From NCBI GenBank assembly GCA_947095535.1, contig OX352774.1:40068496-40132495 (forward strand): a DNA stretch of 64,000 nucleotides. The letters run 5' to 3'. Under the pieces are notes generated by a model. It made no database searches. It saw only the letters and a list, made by a program, of their open reading frames with translations, and had not been told where the DNA came from. The translations under genes and the position numbers were made by a program. The DNA comes from Poecilobothrus nobilitatus (taxonomy: Eukaryota; Arthropoda; Insecta; Diptera; Dolichopodidae). Below are positions 26,301 to 39,137 of this stretch, one piece after another (within the stretch, counting starts at the first letter, position 1; each line of letters opens with the position of its first letter).

Positions 26301-28677
26301 TTAATATGGTGTATTGTATATTAAATGTTTTAAATAAGCTAAAATATCTTCTCTTGCTTTTATTAATTGTGGGAAATCAGATTTTCTAGGTTCATACATG
26401 TTAGCACAATGAGCAGTACCTTTTATAAAAATTGTTGGTAATTTATCTGATTCAGTTAATCCTAAAGCATGCCATGGATCAATAGAACCATGTACATATA
26501 AAACATTTGTAGTTTGTAGATGTAATTCACCATAATATGTATTTGTACGTGTTACAGCTTTATTTAATTCATCAGTATTAAATCTTAAAAAAACAAAAAA
26601 ATAAAATCAAATAATAATTTTTTATAATATTCAAAAAAACTAAATAATAATACATTAAACTTACTTATTAGTAAATATATCTTCACATTGTTTAATAAAG
26701 AAATCAACTGGAAAACGATCACCAAATACAGCACTTTTATTATTTGATGTTTGATAAAATCCAAATTCTGTACATGTTTGATATGTCCATTGTCGACCAC
26801 CTTCAGCTTGTTCTGAAGACCATGATATATTTTTCATTTCATCAATCATTTTATCATATTTATAATCTAAACATTCATCTTTTGATTTTGTTAACATTAA
26901 TTTATTAACTTCTGCTAAACGAGTTACTTGTGTACCCAATGTATCATTAATCATAATATTACAAATCTATAAAACAAAAAAATTATTGAAAAAATATAAA
27001 TATACATATATATTTTAAATTATTAAAAAAAAAAAAAAAAAAAGTAAATAATTTACATCATCAATTGTAACTGTAGCATGAGGGCTATTATCTTTATTAT
27101 ATTGAACAACATCAGCAAAATGTCCAGCTAATGTTTCAAATAAATTTGAAATATCTAAATTGTTTTCAATAGATTTTTCAACTGGATCACAAAGTCTACA
27201 AATTTAATTAAAAAAAAATACATATTATATTATATACATACATATATATTTAAAATATATGTAATTAGATTTTTTAAATTTCTTTTTAATACTTGAATTG
27301 TTGATTTATAGTTCTTTGTCCAATCATATGTTTTAATAATAATTCAATTTGTTGAAAAGATTTTTGAACAGCATCAACACATTTTGTAGAATAAGTTCCT
27401 AAAGATGCTACAACAACATCAAAATATTCTATACAACAAAATAAATAAATTTAAAAAAAACTTTTAATAAATATTTTTTTATATATATATATTTTTCATT
27501 ATATTTTATTACCAGTAAAATCTACTTTAGCTAATAATGGTCCACTAGAACTAATAGCTCCATGAACTAAATGAGGATATTTAAGACGTAACCATGCAGC
27601 TAATGAACCAGGATATGAACCACCAAATGCAATCCATTTTATATCATTTGGTAATAGATATTTTTGATTCATAGAATTTATAAAATTAGCTAAATCGGCT
27701 AAAGCTTGTTCTGATGATAAATATACTAAATTTTTATTAGAGATGTCACTGTAAATATATATAATATGTATATAATATAAAATTAAATTAAAATTACTTA
27801 AAATTTTTAATACAAGTATTTTTATTAGAATAATTTAAACTAATTTTCAGTATAGCAATTTACTTGATTTCCTATTTTTTTTTTTTGTTTTTTGTTATTG
27901 ACTTAATAAGTAGATACTTAAAAAAAAGAATTAATAGATAATTCATATAGAGTTACTTTATGATAGAACTAATCAACTAATCTTAATTAAAAAAGGAAGA
28001 AAGTATATAAAATAATAAACTATAAGTATAAACTCGCACTAGTGACTATAAAAATGTTTTTTATTTTATAACTGCTCCTATTGTGAGCTCAGTAATAATT
28101 TTATAATTATATAATTAATTTACCTTGTTGGATGACTCTTTCCATAATATCTATGTTCAAGTTGAAAACATAAAGCATTAAATTCTTTAGCATATTTAAT
28201 CCAAGCTCCTTCAATCATCCATTTAGGTAATGCTTCACCTTCACCACCAATCATAATAAAAACTGGTCCACCCGGCTTAAAAAATTCTTTATTTATGTGG
28301 TATCTCTAAAATGAAAAAAAAAAATAATATACATATACGTACATACTCATTATTCTTATAGATTAAGTATACATAAATAATTCTTTTTAAAAAGAAATTA
28401 CATATTATAATATCTACATTATATATAACATACATAATAATTTATGTTGAAATTTAAATTATCTTCTTACTTGTTTCCATGTTTTATCATTTGTTGGATC
28501 AAAATGATCTAAAGTTTGTTCAAACCATTGATCTTTTGGCAGTTCTTCTCTTGTTAATAAATTTTTACTTGGTTCTCCTAAAAATATTCCATGTTTTCTT
28601 CCTCTAAAGAATTTACGCCATGCTATTATTTCATATGTAAAAAAAATTAAAATTATTAATGTAATAAATTTTTTCAT
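26301..28677 (-). CDS. Serine peptidase of family S28 (thymus-specific serine protease-like)
   Basis: Family S28 peptidases are secreted or lysosomal enzymes that cut after proline or act as prolyl carboxypeptidases; the closest remembered relatives are PRSS16 and nematode K12H4.7-type proteins. Seven exons (28677-28471, 28305-28124, 27748-27513, 27428-27293, 27195-27057, 26966-26665, 26583-26301) join in phase into 494 residues, the usual length. A signal peptide ([19 protein letters not shown]) opens the protein. Motifs: [32 protein letters not shown], nucleophile Ser174 in [12 protein letters not shown], Asp436 in GSIDPWHAL and His459 in [23 protein letters not shown] is a strong family signature. 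The catalytic triad is complete, so it should be active. The substrate cannot be told from sequence. Confidence 0.95.
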
Positions 28678-29756
28678 TTCTTTTTTTTTTCTCTTATATT
28701 TTTTTTTTTAAACACAATTGGTCAAAACCGAGAATAAAGTAAGACTGTGATTCCGGTTAATAAATTTTTCGTTTTTATTCATATGATTATGAAAATATTT
28801 TAAATGTATTCCGAATTTGTTTTCAGGTTTATGAATTACATTCTATATAAGAAAAAAAAAAAACAAATATTAAAGCATAATATACATATTCAAGTTTAAA
28901 GTTTTTCTATATAGGTTTGTAAAATATAAAATATTCACCATTACTCGCAAAAAAGTCTTTTTAAAAGTGACGAATAAAATTCACAATTCAATTTTTAAAT
29001 TGTTTCATGTCTCCATTAACTTTTCAAAATTTCATTAGTCTCTCAGACTATATGAGCATTTTATTGAGCAATTTAATAGCAAAAAATAAGCAATTGAAAT
29101 AATGAGGGTCGAAATTCATAAATAATATCTTTTAAAATGAATAAAACGTACACTTACAATAAAACTCAGGTAATTAAGTTGGAAGATTAATGAATAAAAA
29201 AGAATCAAAAAATACAGTTACATATACCCTAAGATCACATGCGAGAAAAACGTTTTAGGAAATAAAATATACTGTCACAAACTAGAGAAGCTGAAAAAGT
29301 CTTTTGAACACTCAATACACAAATAGGAAGCCGAAGATATTGTAAAAAAAAATGTTGAAAGCTTCATATACCTCAAATGTTCAAAAGTTCTTTTAAATTT
29401 TTCCTGTTTATAGCTGCACCATATTTTACAATTTTTACTATATTGATAACCTTTTTCTCCTACATATTATCTTCGTTTTGATGTTACAGAAATGATGTTA
29501 AAAAGGAAAATAATAGATATCATAAATAATAAATAATAAGATATCAAATATATAATCAAAAAATGGACGGAAATTTTAAATTTACAGATCATAATTAAAT
29601 CCTACGTCTCTAATTTTAGAAACCTTTAATTTTTACTCTTTATTTATATGTATCTTTATATGCAAATATTTTAACAGAAAAAGCAGAAACTCATTGTGTC
29701 ATTTGAATTACTTAAAATATGTACATAATAAAATATATATATATATTTTTTTTAAA
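28678..29756. other. Upstream region of the S28 peptidase gene
   Basis: About 1.1 kb without a recognisable gene. The peptidase promoter should lie close to 28680-28900. A TA microsatellite at 29731-29745 abuts the tail of the SINE. Confidence 0.45.
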
Positions 29757-29934
29757 AGCATTTCTCTGCCACATAAATGTGGACAGGAAATTATACAGCC
29801 TTTCCTGTTCAGGCGTGGCTGTAAATGTCGTGAGGAAGAATAACTCTTACGACGTGTATGGGACTCGAATCTACACTCACTGCATGTTTACAGCGTATTT
29901 TATACGCTCTTACCCACTAGGACACCGAGGCCCC
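29757..29934 (-). mobile_element. tRNA-derived SINE, copy 1
   Basis: On the minus strand the element starts GGGGCCTCGGTGTCCTAGTG, has a box A-like CTAGTGGGTAAGAGCG and a box B-like GATTCGAGTCC, then an unrelated body (CACGTCGTAAGAGTTATTC, CACGACATTTACAGCCACGC, CTGTATAATTTCC, CACATTTATGTGG) and an A/T-rich tail. The same sequence recurs at 59441-59621 on the plus strand. A tRNA-like head, a shared body and a simple tail define a SINE. The long open frame across it on the plus strand is fortuitous. Confidence 0.85.
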
Positions 29935-31874
29935 TTAATAAAATATTATATGTATATTTGGTTTTCAGAGAGAGAAAGGGATCTAAAAAGATTTTATCAG
30001 AACTCTACTAAGAACTCAAAACTATCTGCTAATTTAAAAAACTATACTATAAAAACTGTTCAAAATTTTAATTATTGAAAGGACAAATTATCGGGAAGAA
30101 AATCAACAACTCGTTTATTTGCCTAAATAAATTTGATCAAATCTAACATAATTTTATAATTTTGTTATTTTCTGATATTAGTTACATTTAAAATTTTCGA
30201 TACCCGTTAGTATACAGAATTTAAAACAAACATTATATTATTATATTGTTATTTTGTTTTCTACTGAACAGTATATATGTACATATGGTATACATAATAC
30301 ATGTACATAATATTAAAAACTCCATGTAAATTTATTTGTAAATATAAATTGGAACTGTTTTATCATCTAAATTCCCTCTTTCCATCGAAATCCCTTCAGA
30401 ATCTTGCTAAAATGCTTTAAAACAGCTTAAAGTAAAGTTGTAAATGGATAACTGATATTTTAAATTAAAATATTAAGACGTCATATTTTAAAGTTATAAA
30501 AAGAATTTTTTTTTTTTTTTTTTAATAATTTATTGGGTTATCGCAAATTCTGAAGAATGATTTTTCTTATTCTGATAGTGATTATAAACAAATAAACAAA
30601 ACAAATATAAATTGACTCGGAATTTTTTTCTAATTATTAAATAGTATTTAATTTAAAATAAATTGTTATTTTAACATACAAACATATAAATAAAATTATT
30701 TATAAATTAAAATCAATTGGAAAAAATAAAAAAAAAATTTAAAATGTTGGTTATTAGAACAATTATAGGTGTTGGGTACTTGAAAATAATTTTTATTTTA
30801 TTTTTATGTTATCTGAAGTATAAATCTAAATTAAAAAATGTAACAATATAAAGATTACAGACAATAATTATTATGATGATGTACTTAAAGGTTTATTGAT
30901 TTTACAAGATTTAAAATAAATGTTTTTTTTTTTGTAACGACTGCAGAACTAATAGATAATTAGGAATTATGATTTAATTTAATAGTTTATAATATATACA
31001 AAAATTGATAAAGGAAATTATTACAGTATAACATTCTTTTCTATTTCCAAAATAATCCAAGAATGTAAAAACAATTAATGAATTGAATTTTTAACTTTAA
31101 CTTTTATAAATGAATTGAAACAAAAGACTATATACAATGACAATATATAAATATATATAATACATACTACATACATACACATGTGTATAGTCTTTAATTG
31201 AAGTGAAATGAATTGGCTGAAGAATGACAAGATTGAAAGAATTTATAATGAATTTGTATAAAAAAAAAAAAAAAAGAATTTCTTCTACAAAAAGAAAAGA
31301 ATCGATTTTAACCGCAAAACCAAAACCGTTAATTCGGTCTTCATTTAAATTTACACAATCAAACTTTCATAAATTTTTTCTTTCACCTAACTATAATAAA
31401 ATTTTAAAATAAATCTAATGACCTTATTTCCACTAATCGTTAAAATTATGGTAAGCGCAACGAAATTCCAAATTCTAAAATCCCAAAACTTAAAAAAGTA
31501 AAACCATTATATAGATTTAAGAAGACAAAACAAAGGGATTGAAAAGTAAAAGTTTTGTTACGAATGGCCGTATTAAGTTTATAAGGAAATGAAATAAAAA
31601 AAAAATCTCAATTAATTTAATTCTTGTTTTAATTTCATACAGTACAGTAATAATAGTTTTGTTTTTATAATAGTTTGAATGAATTGATTCTTCAAACTTT
31701 TGTATGACACTTAAGGATTTTACTGGTTTTATTTTTAATGAAATAATTATATAGTATGTATATATATTTCAAATTTTAATTAAAAAACCTTCAATAAATA
31801 AGTGTTGTTGTTTTTATTTTAAATGTTTTGATCCGAAGTAAATAAATTGAAAACAAATTGTAATAAGAAAACTA

Positions 31875-31903
31875 TTTTGGGATTTTGGGATTTTGGGATT
31901 TTG
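31875..31903. repeat. TTTTGGGA octamer repeat
   Basis: Three and a half perfect copies of the 8-bp unit TTTTGGGA. Confidence 0.9.
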
Positions 31904-32569
31904 TATTAGGTATTTTTTAGCCTACTTAAGAATATGATTTTTAATATCAACGTTGTTTATATGAAAGTGTGTGCTGTTAAACGTATATTTAAAACCAGTA
32001 TTCCCCTTACGATTAGTAAAAAATAAGACCAATGAAATTCGAAATTTGTTCCATCTGTATATTTTAGGATGCGTACTCTTGAAATTTTATTTTGATTTTT
32101 GAGTTAGTTTTACAGCATAATATACATAATAATAGTGGTGACTTATAAAAATTGAAAAACTGAGTTAAATTGAGAACATTTTTAATTACATTTCTATTTA
32201 TTTTTGATTATGTTTTCTAAAATTTTTGTTTAAAAATCGAAATTCTACAAATGTCAAAAAAATCGAAATTCTTAAAATCTAAAAAGGCAACTGCGAAGAT
32301 TTTTCATTTAATTTTTTAATTCCCCCCCAACTCCTTTAGTATTAAATTAAAATGTACAAAATTGGGTATATATTGAAGAATATGTGCTTCAAATCAGTGA
32401 ATACATTATTGTATATAAAAGCAGAAGGCTATAAACTTATTTGTAAAGGGAATATACTTACATAATTTTTAATTTTAATAATTAAATTTTGAAATAAGAT
32501 AAAATTGATTTCAAAATCTTAAAATACAAAACAATTAACTCAATAAATTCTGAACTACCAAATTTAAAT

Positions 32570-32935
32570 ATCCTAAGACCAAAATTTAAAATAAGTATTA
32601 TTTTTTTATTAATTTTAATGCTTTGAAGAAATAACGTTGGGTTCCTTAAAAGACAACAATGTTGGTTAACATGTCTACCTAGACCAAATTCTAAAACAAG
32701 GATTCTTTTTAATAAATTTTCTAGTCTTTTTATTTAATAATTGTTTTCTAAATAACGCGAGTTCTTTAAAAATACAATAATGTTGGTTAAGATGTCTTAA
32801 GAGCCTTAGAGACATCTTAACCAAACAGATCAAATTCTAAAACAAAAGATTCTTTTTAATAAAATTTTATGCTTTCTAAATAACGTAAGTCCCTTAAAAA
32901 TACAATAATATGTTGGTTAACAAATGTGTTAGTAA
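32570..32935. repeat. Tandem repeat with a unit of about 121-128 bp
   Basis: Units start with AAATAACG at 32629, 32750 and 32878, followed by TTAAAA.(A/T)ACAATAATGTTGGTTAA-like sequence and later by CAAATTCTAAAACAA and GATTCTTTTTAATAAA. A weaker half unit precedes the first start from about 32570. The second unit also contains a 13-bp perfect stem (GGTTAAGATGTCT and its complement, 32791-32830). Confidence 0.8.
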
Positions 32936-33155
32936 CATTTGAGCTATTAAAAAAAAGAAAAAGACACAAAAATTAAAAATTAAAATGTTTTATTTTAAGC
33001 ATTTAAAATATTTTAAACAAGAATAATCAATTATTATTATAAAAAAAAATTGTATGTATTTTGTTTATTAAATAAAATGAGTAAAAATAACAATTAACAT
33101 AATTAAAAATTACCAAAAGTAAAAAAAAAAAAAAAATAAACTTATTTTTTTTTTT

Positions 33156-33709
33156 TTATATTATTTTTTTTTTATACTTAATGGTTTTTAATTGTTTTAC
33201 TTCATATTGCATTTCTCTCCACATGTTTTTAATTTGAAAATAATTTAAAATATAACTATCAAATTTTGTATATAAAAATGTCGATAATTTAATAGTCGAT
33301 AATTTAATTAATTTCAATTCGTTTGATTGTTTAATTATATCAAATGCATCAGATAAAATAGCAACAGCTTTATAAAATTTATAGTACGGATTTTCCTGTA
33401 TATTAGTTAATTCAGCTTTATCGCATGTTGCAACATGTTTTGAAGGTTGACTGATTGCACCTTTTAGAATAAAATTTTTTTCATTTATTTTGACGCCGTC
33501 TTAATTATATATATATAAAAAAAAAAAAATATATAAACTAAAAAATTATAAATAAATATTTTTTTTATTATTAATAGGTTCTTACCAAGATTTTTTATCG
33601 GACATACTGTTGAATTAATATTTTGAATATTTTTAGATTGTATAATTGAATGCAAATTACGACTAAATAAATTTATTGGAAATCGATTAAATTTTGTTAA
33701 AAATAACAT
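33156..33709 (-). CDS. Small unknown protein with a mitochondrial-type N-terminus
   Basis: I do not recognise this gene. Two exons (33709-33586 and 33499-33156) joined by a clean GTAAGA donor and TTAAG acceptor keep phase and give 155 residues. The start MLFLTKFNRFPINLFSRNLH is basic, hydroxylated and free of acidic residues, as in mitochondrial presequences. The middle has KHVATCDKAELTNIQENPYY and a helical AVAILSDAFDIIKQ; the end is basic (NMWREMQYEVKQLKTIKY). There is no clear transmembrane segment. It lies 500 bp downstream of a similar two-exon gene on the same strand, and both first exons end in phase 1. It could be a fast-evolving mitochondrial protein. Gene status rests on codon-like composition and intact splice phase. 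Confidence 0.6.
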
Positions 33710-34209
33710 ATTAAAATTATTTTATAATATCCTTATATATTAAATATTTTAAGTTTTTTTTTTATATTAATTATATTATTTTCAAATATTTAAGTTAAAG
33801 ATATTATTTAAGAAAATTAAAAGAATTTTATTTAAAACAAAATTTTTTTTTTTTTTTTTTTTTTTTTAATTTTACTATTGCGAAATATTTAAATTTATTA
33901 ATTATTTTAGTTTTGAATTTTTACATTGTCTACTATGTTCCATAAAAAAAACATTTGACATTTATTTGATAGCACACCATTTTTATAGCATTTTTTCTTA
34001 AAAATTGATTTAAGTTAATAAATATTAGAAAAATTTTGAACAAATTTTTTTTTAAAAAAAAAAAAAAAAAAAAACCCATGATAATTTTTTGAATAACTTG
34101 ACAAATAAATTTTATATAATTGAAGCTAGAAAAAATAATTATGTTAATAAATATTTTGACAGAATTTAAATAAGTTTATTTTTTTTTTTTTTTTTCTTTC
34201 ATTAATAAT

Positions 34210-34742
34210 TTAATTTTTTCTAGCATCTTGAATTTTTTGTTGTAAACGTCCCCATAATTCTTTAGTTTTAGGATGATCAATAATTTCTTGAATTGTTTTA
34301 ATTGTCCATAATATAATAGCATGTATCAAATCTAAAACAAGCCCTAAAATTTTAAAAAAGGCTTTTTCAACTTGTTGCTTTGATGGTAATTGATTAGGTA
34401 TATCAGATTTATATCTAATCAAAATTGGTACAGATACATTGCTTTTAGTTAAACTTGTACATGAATATGGTTGAAGTAACTCTAAAATTTTAAATTAATT
34501 ATTTTAAATTTAATACAAAAAAAAAAATGTATAATTCAAATAGAAAATTAAAAAAAAAAAAAAAAAAATGCAATATTTTTCTTACCTGAATGATTGTTAT
34601 ACAAACAATTTTTTTCTTTTTTAAGATTTACTGCATTTACTGAATAAAATTGTTTTCGATTTAATAATGTTAAAAATGGTGTAGTAATCTTATAATTATG
34701 AGTTTGGTAACAAATATTCGATAAGATTCTTGCTGAAATCAT
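34210..34742 (-). CDS. Small unknown protein, probably mitochondrial membrane
   Basis: I do not recognise this gene. Two exons (34742-34586 and 34481-34210) join in phase across a GTAAGA donor and a TTTTAG acceptor into 142 residues. The N-terminus MISARILSNICYQTHNYKIT is Arg/Lys/Ser-rich without acidic residues, consistent with import into mitochondria. A hydrophobic helix (ILGLVLDLIHAIILWTIKTI) around residues 98-117 could span a membrane, and the tail is amphipathic and charged (HPKTKELWGRLQQKIQDARK). The neighbour at 33156-33709 shares exon number, intron phase, presequence style and a W-x-x-x-Q basic tail, which hints at an ancient tandem pair, though similarity is too low to be sure. 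Confidence 0.65.
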
Positions 34743-37400
34743 TTTATTAATAATTTAGCAAATTATTTAATATAATTTTTAGCTTTTGAAGTTATAAATT
34801 ATTTTGACGTCGAATTTTGTTACTTTATTCAAAATAAATTAAAAAATTTGAATAAATATTTTAAATTCTTTATGATCTCATATTTTCAATTACAAAAAAA
34901 TACTAAATTCATTTGTTTTGATTTTCTCTTTATTTTATTTTTTTTTGTTTTTTCATTTGAACATAGTAAGTATAAACCCGTGTGTAGAGCTTTTTTATTT
35001 TTTTTTTTAACATTAAGCTTTTTAAATAAAAAAAATTAACCATCTGATTGTAGAGTGTAAAACTATGTATTAAGAATTTTAAGAGTGTAACTGTGTTCTC
35101 TGTAAGTATATAACAAATAAAACAATTTAATATCTCTGTATATTAATATTGACCTTGGTAAATTTGTACCGGCAAATCACCATACAAATATAAATAATAT
35201 ATTAAGGTGTCCAAATTGTTATAATAAAAATGGTACCTACAGTTAAATATCTTACTAAATAAAATTGCCTACTATTGTTTAATAATTAATTAAAATGTTT
35301 TAGTTTTTATTTAAATTCACAATAATTCTTAGATGTACTATGTAGTTACTACCTAATGTAATAAAATTATTCTTTTATTTTATTTTCATCAACAAAATAT
35401 TAAAAAAATTTTTTTTGAATCTGTGCCCATTAGAAATATTTTTCAATAATTTTTTTTTTATGTTTTTTTTTATTAAAATGTTTTGTTTGTTTATAAAAAT
35501 TTTTAGTATTCAAAAGGAGAAAAAAATATTCCATAGATATGGTGTGTATATATTATAAATATAGATAAAGTAATTACAGTGTATAGGTATTAGAATTCAA
35601 TTCAAAACATTAACTTTGGAAATTTGGATAGGAACATATACATACGTAAGTAGTTACATAGAAAAGGAGTATACAAAAAAATAAATAAAATATCACAGAT
35701 AGCAGACAAAGTAAATCAAGAAATATTTTTGAAAAAAAAAAATTAAATTTATTCAATATTTAAAATCAAACAAATAAAATGATTTTGTCTGGACTCGTCG
35801 CTGATCAGAATCTTTTGTACGGTTCTGAAAATTTCATATTTACAAAACAAGATGAATTAAAAGAATATTAATTGATAGTACAAAAAGCGAAAAACAAAAG
35901 ATTGGTTTGATTCAACATTTATAACGAAATTGAAGTTTTAACGAAAATGCCCATCAAAAGTATGTTATCTATGATGATCAACTTTTTAATCAGAATGTAA
36001 TGATAAAAAGAAATATATGTATTATCATATAAAATCACAAAATAAAATGTTGATATTAATGAAAATTGAATAAATCAAGAAAAAAAAAACACATATTTTA
36101 TATGTTTTATATTTTTACATATTAAAACAAAAAATAAATGAACCGGAAATGAACAAAACATTCTCGACTAAATAACCTGCATTTTATTCGGAACACTGGC
36201 AACTTCATTCAAATAAAATGAAATACAAATGAATTTTAATTTTTTTGATGATTTTTTTTTTATGAATGAGATAGTTTGGTGTTGGTAATACAATCCCAGG
36301 TAATATAAATACATAGCTTAATGAGTATTATTTTATTTTAAAAGGTGAAAATCGTAAAAACAACTTACTTGCCAAACTACTACTAAATTACTTGGTACAG
36401 AATAATAATGAATCATGATTCAATCATGACGGTTTGTTCTCCTCTTAAAAATTAAAAAAAAAACATGGGTATTACAACAATACAATCATTACAATATTAT
36501 AAGCAATATAATTATAAGTACATATACAAATTAAATTTACCATATAGGTTGAATATGTATGTATAAATTATGTATAATATTATTCTTATTAATATATGAT
36601 AAATGATAATTGATAGGTACACACGTACATGTAAATAAAAATATAGCTTTGTGTTTTATTTTTCTTTCTATGGTTTTTTTTTAAGTAATTTTCATCACCA
36701 AAATGAAAATCTACTTATGAATGCAATATAAAATATTAGGTACCTACCTACCTATAAATTGAAACTAACATTAAAATTAAACTCGGCAAAAGAACTATTC
36801 GCTGTAAGAACTATTTGTAAGATATCAAATTATGAAAATGCTGATAATTTCTGAATAAAATGCTAAAAAAGTTTAAACAGTACTGTTTTTTAATACTTTC
36901 TGGTTTTTGATTACATTTACACTAAAATTTTCTTTGTTTCATGTTTAAGTAATAAGTCGTAAAGTTAGTAGTAGTAAGTAATGTATGTACACTGCAGAAA
37001 CTCACTTTAATTGAAAATGTAAGTAAAAATAATTCGTAGTATTTCGTAATAAAATTGATCTGGTAATAAATATGCACTATATACATTATTATTATCTTAT
37101 ATATATACATAACATAGGTATATTTATATTGATATGTCATGTCTTTTAGGCATATCTTATTCAAAGTAAGCATAAATGCTTGTTTCGTACTTTGGGTATT
37201 AAAATATTCTCGTCAGTTCAACGGAGATCAGAGAAATACAGAGATTCTGTTCCGAGTAATTCAGATAACTAAAAATACTATTGTAATTAGTAATTACATA
37301 CAGATGCAATTTTTCTACAAATTTTCTTGCTTAAAGCAAAAGTAAATCAGTTATTTCTTTTTTTATTAAAAAACGATTATATTTTGATATGTCATGTGTA
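34743..37400. other. AT-rich region without recognised genes
   Basis: 2.6 kb upstream of the small unknown gene. A 30-residue open frame begins with ATG at 35779 but nothing supports it as a gene. No RNA gene or element end is seen. Confidence 0.45.
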
Positions 37401-38121
37401 AAGGGTTTTCCAATTTGAGTGATATGATTTCTTTAAAAAAAAAAAACACACTAATTGTTAAGGAAATTCAAATGTTTTTTATTAATGTGAAGTACAATCG
37501 ATACAATTAAGTTTTGAATAAAACGTCATTCAAATGGCCTCCACGACTTCTTTTGCAGGAACGAATTCGATGAACCCAATTTTCGAGCACTTTTTCCACA
37601 AAATCAAGTCGTATGTCATGAATATCACGTTCAATATTGACTTCTAAAGCTTGAAGAGAGTGTGGTTTATTGCTAATGACCACTGACTAATAACCCCAAA
37701 TAACCCCACAAGAAATAGTCTAATGGTGTTAAATCACAACTTCTTGGAGGCCATTCAATGTCACAATTTCTTGAAATAATCGAATCTCCCAAACTTTTCT
37801 CGCAATAATTCGGTTGTTGCACGTGCTGTGTGGCACGTAGCCCCGTCTTGTTGGATCCAGATGTTGTGAACATCAACTTCCAATGTCGGCCATAAAAAGT
37901 TGGTTATCATTTGATTTATACCGCTCTCCATTGACAGCAACGGTGTTACCAGCTTCATTTCGAAAGAAGTACAGACCGATAATTACACCAGACCAAAAAC
38001 TACACCAAACTGTCAATTTAGGTGAATGAAAATGAAATGAGAAAAAAATGACAGATCATGACATACTACAAATGGCCGAAACGTCACTTAGAAGTCATAT
38101 CACTCAAATTGGAAAATCCTT
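37401..38121 (-). mobile_element. Internally deleted mariner-like element, DD41D type
   Basis: Terminal inverted repeats of about 32 bp (left AAGGGTTTTCCAATTTGAGT, right end the complement of AAGGATTTTCCAATTTGAGT) match at about 30 positions and are flanked by TA (37399-37400 and 38122-38123). The 721-bp length is about half of a full mariner. The transposase remnant on the minus strand starts in the catalytic core, so the N-terminal DNA-binding region and the first catalytic Asp are gone. Confidence 0.9.
37507..38040 (-). pseudogene. Truncated, frameshifted mariner transposase
   Basis: The minus strand reads HFHSPKLTVWCSFWSGVIIG near its start, then NEAGNTVAVNGE, WIQQDGATCHTARATTELLR (catalytic Asp in QQD), IEWPPRSCDLTPLDYFLWGY (third acid in LTPLD) and GHLNDVLFKT before the stop at 37507. 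About 41 residues separate the two acids, counted across one frame break near 37790, which points to the DD41D (rosa) branch of mariner. Further frame breaks and a missing N-terminus show it is inactive. Confidence 0.88.
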
Positions 38122-38123
38122 TA

Positions 38124-39137
38124 AATACAAAGGTACCAAACATTTTTACAATTTCATTTTTAATTACTTTTTAACTACTACACTACACAATTTAAGCAAA
38201 AATATTAGGTAGTTTCTAGGTATCTTATATTAGGTAAAAAATACTATAATAGACCATTAATTATTATGTGATGTGTGTCATTCTCATTCATACCTTCATA
38301 CATAAAATTAATTACACGTTTTTTTTTTGAATTTCGATTTTTTAAAAAAAAAGACGATTGAATATTTTTAATGACAGCTAAAATATTTTCTTTATAAACT
38401 AAATACTGAAGCTAAGCTACATATTAGCAGATATCACTAAATACAGAAACAGAACAAATCACAATACAAGCATTTACTTACGCTTTTGTGTTCTTAGAGC
38501 GACTATCTAATTTAATAAGATAAAGCCAAACATAATAATATAATTAATAATTATAATAAATTCAATGTTGTTAAGCACTACAGCAATTTATTTAATTTAA
38601 TAATACTCGTAATAATTATTATTCATCATATTGTATGTAATTTGTATTATAAATTATAATATTTATCTTTTAATTTTAAATATCCTTCTTCACTAAAGTC
38701 AAAATTTAGAAGTTCTGTCTTAGTCAAAAAGTTTTTCTTTAATTTATTTAAATTTCTGTAACGTAGGTACACAAAATGGAGAATGTAATCTTTAATGTAC
38801 TTATTAATTTATTGACTCACATTATCTGCAGGCTGCAGCACACGTAAAACATACAAACTCACAAAAAAAAAACCAAATAATTTAAGAACCGCAGTGCACC
38901 CCACCCCTCCCCAGTCCTAAGCCACGACTACAATCACATTCCTTTTTATTATAATCAAAAAATTTTATTTTTTCTTTATTGAAATTTTTGTCATGACACA
39001 TTCTTATGAATATGATCCTATTTGATGTACATAATCAAACTCAACATGAAAGTAAACATGCAAATTGTAAAAAAACAATCATTCACTATTCATGTAATCT
39101 ACTACTACACTTAAAAATTTATTTGAAATGCTTATTT
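38124..39137. other. Spacer between mariner element and U2 gene
   Basis: AT-rich, except for a GC-richer patch at 38820-38940 with a CTGCAG-centred palindrome and a C-rich run. No coding or RNA feature was recognised in the patch. Confidence 0.4.

Larger units (their letters stand above)
29935..33155. other. Gene-poor AT-rich region with minisatellites
   Basis: More than 3 kb with no convincing exon. An open frame at 31224-31412 (62 residues, very Lys/Arg/Ser-rich) could be a small basic protein but has no supporting feature. Tandem repeats lie at 31875-31903 and 32570-32935. Confidence 0.5.

Noticed and set aside
29719..30078. 119-codon open frame on the plus strand
   Set aside because: It runs antisense through the SINE at 29757-29934 and then into AT-rich sequence; no protein motif.
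31224..31412. 62-codon Lys/Arg/Ser-rich open frame
   Set aside because: Composition follows the A-rich DNA; no neighbouring exons, signal or motif, so not listed as a gene.
33599..33709. Resemblance of NPYY-type motif in the neighbouring small gene to an ATP synthase assembly factor
   Set aside because: The match is limited to four or five residues, the protein is half the size of that family and no other block aligns.
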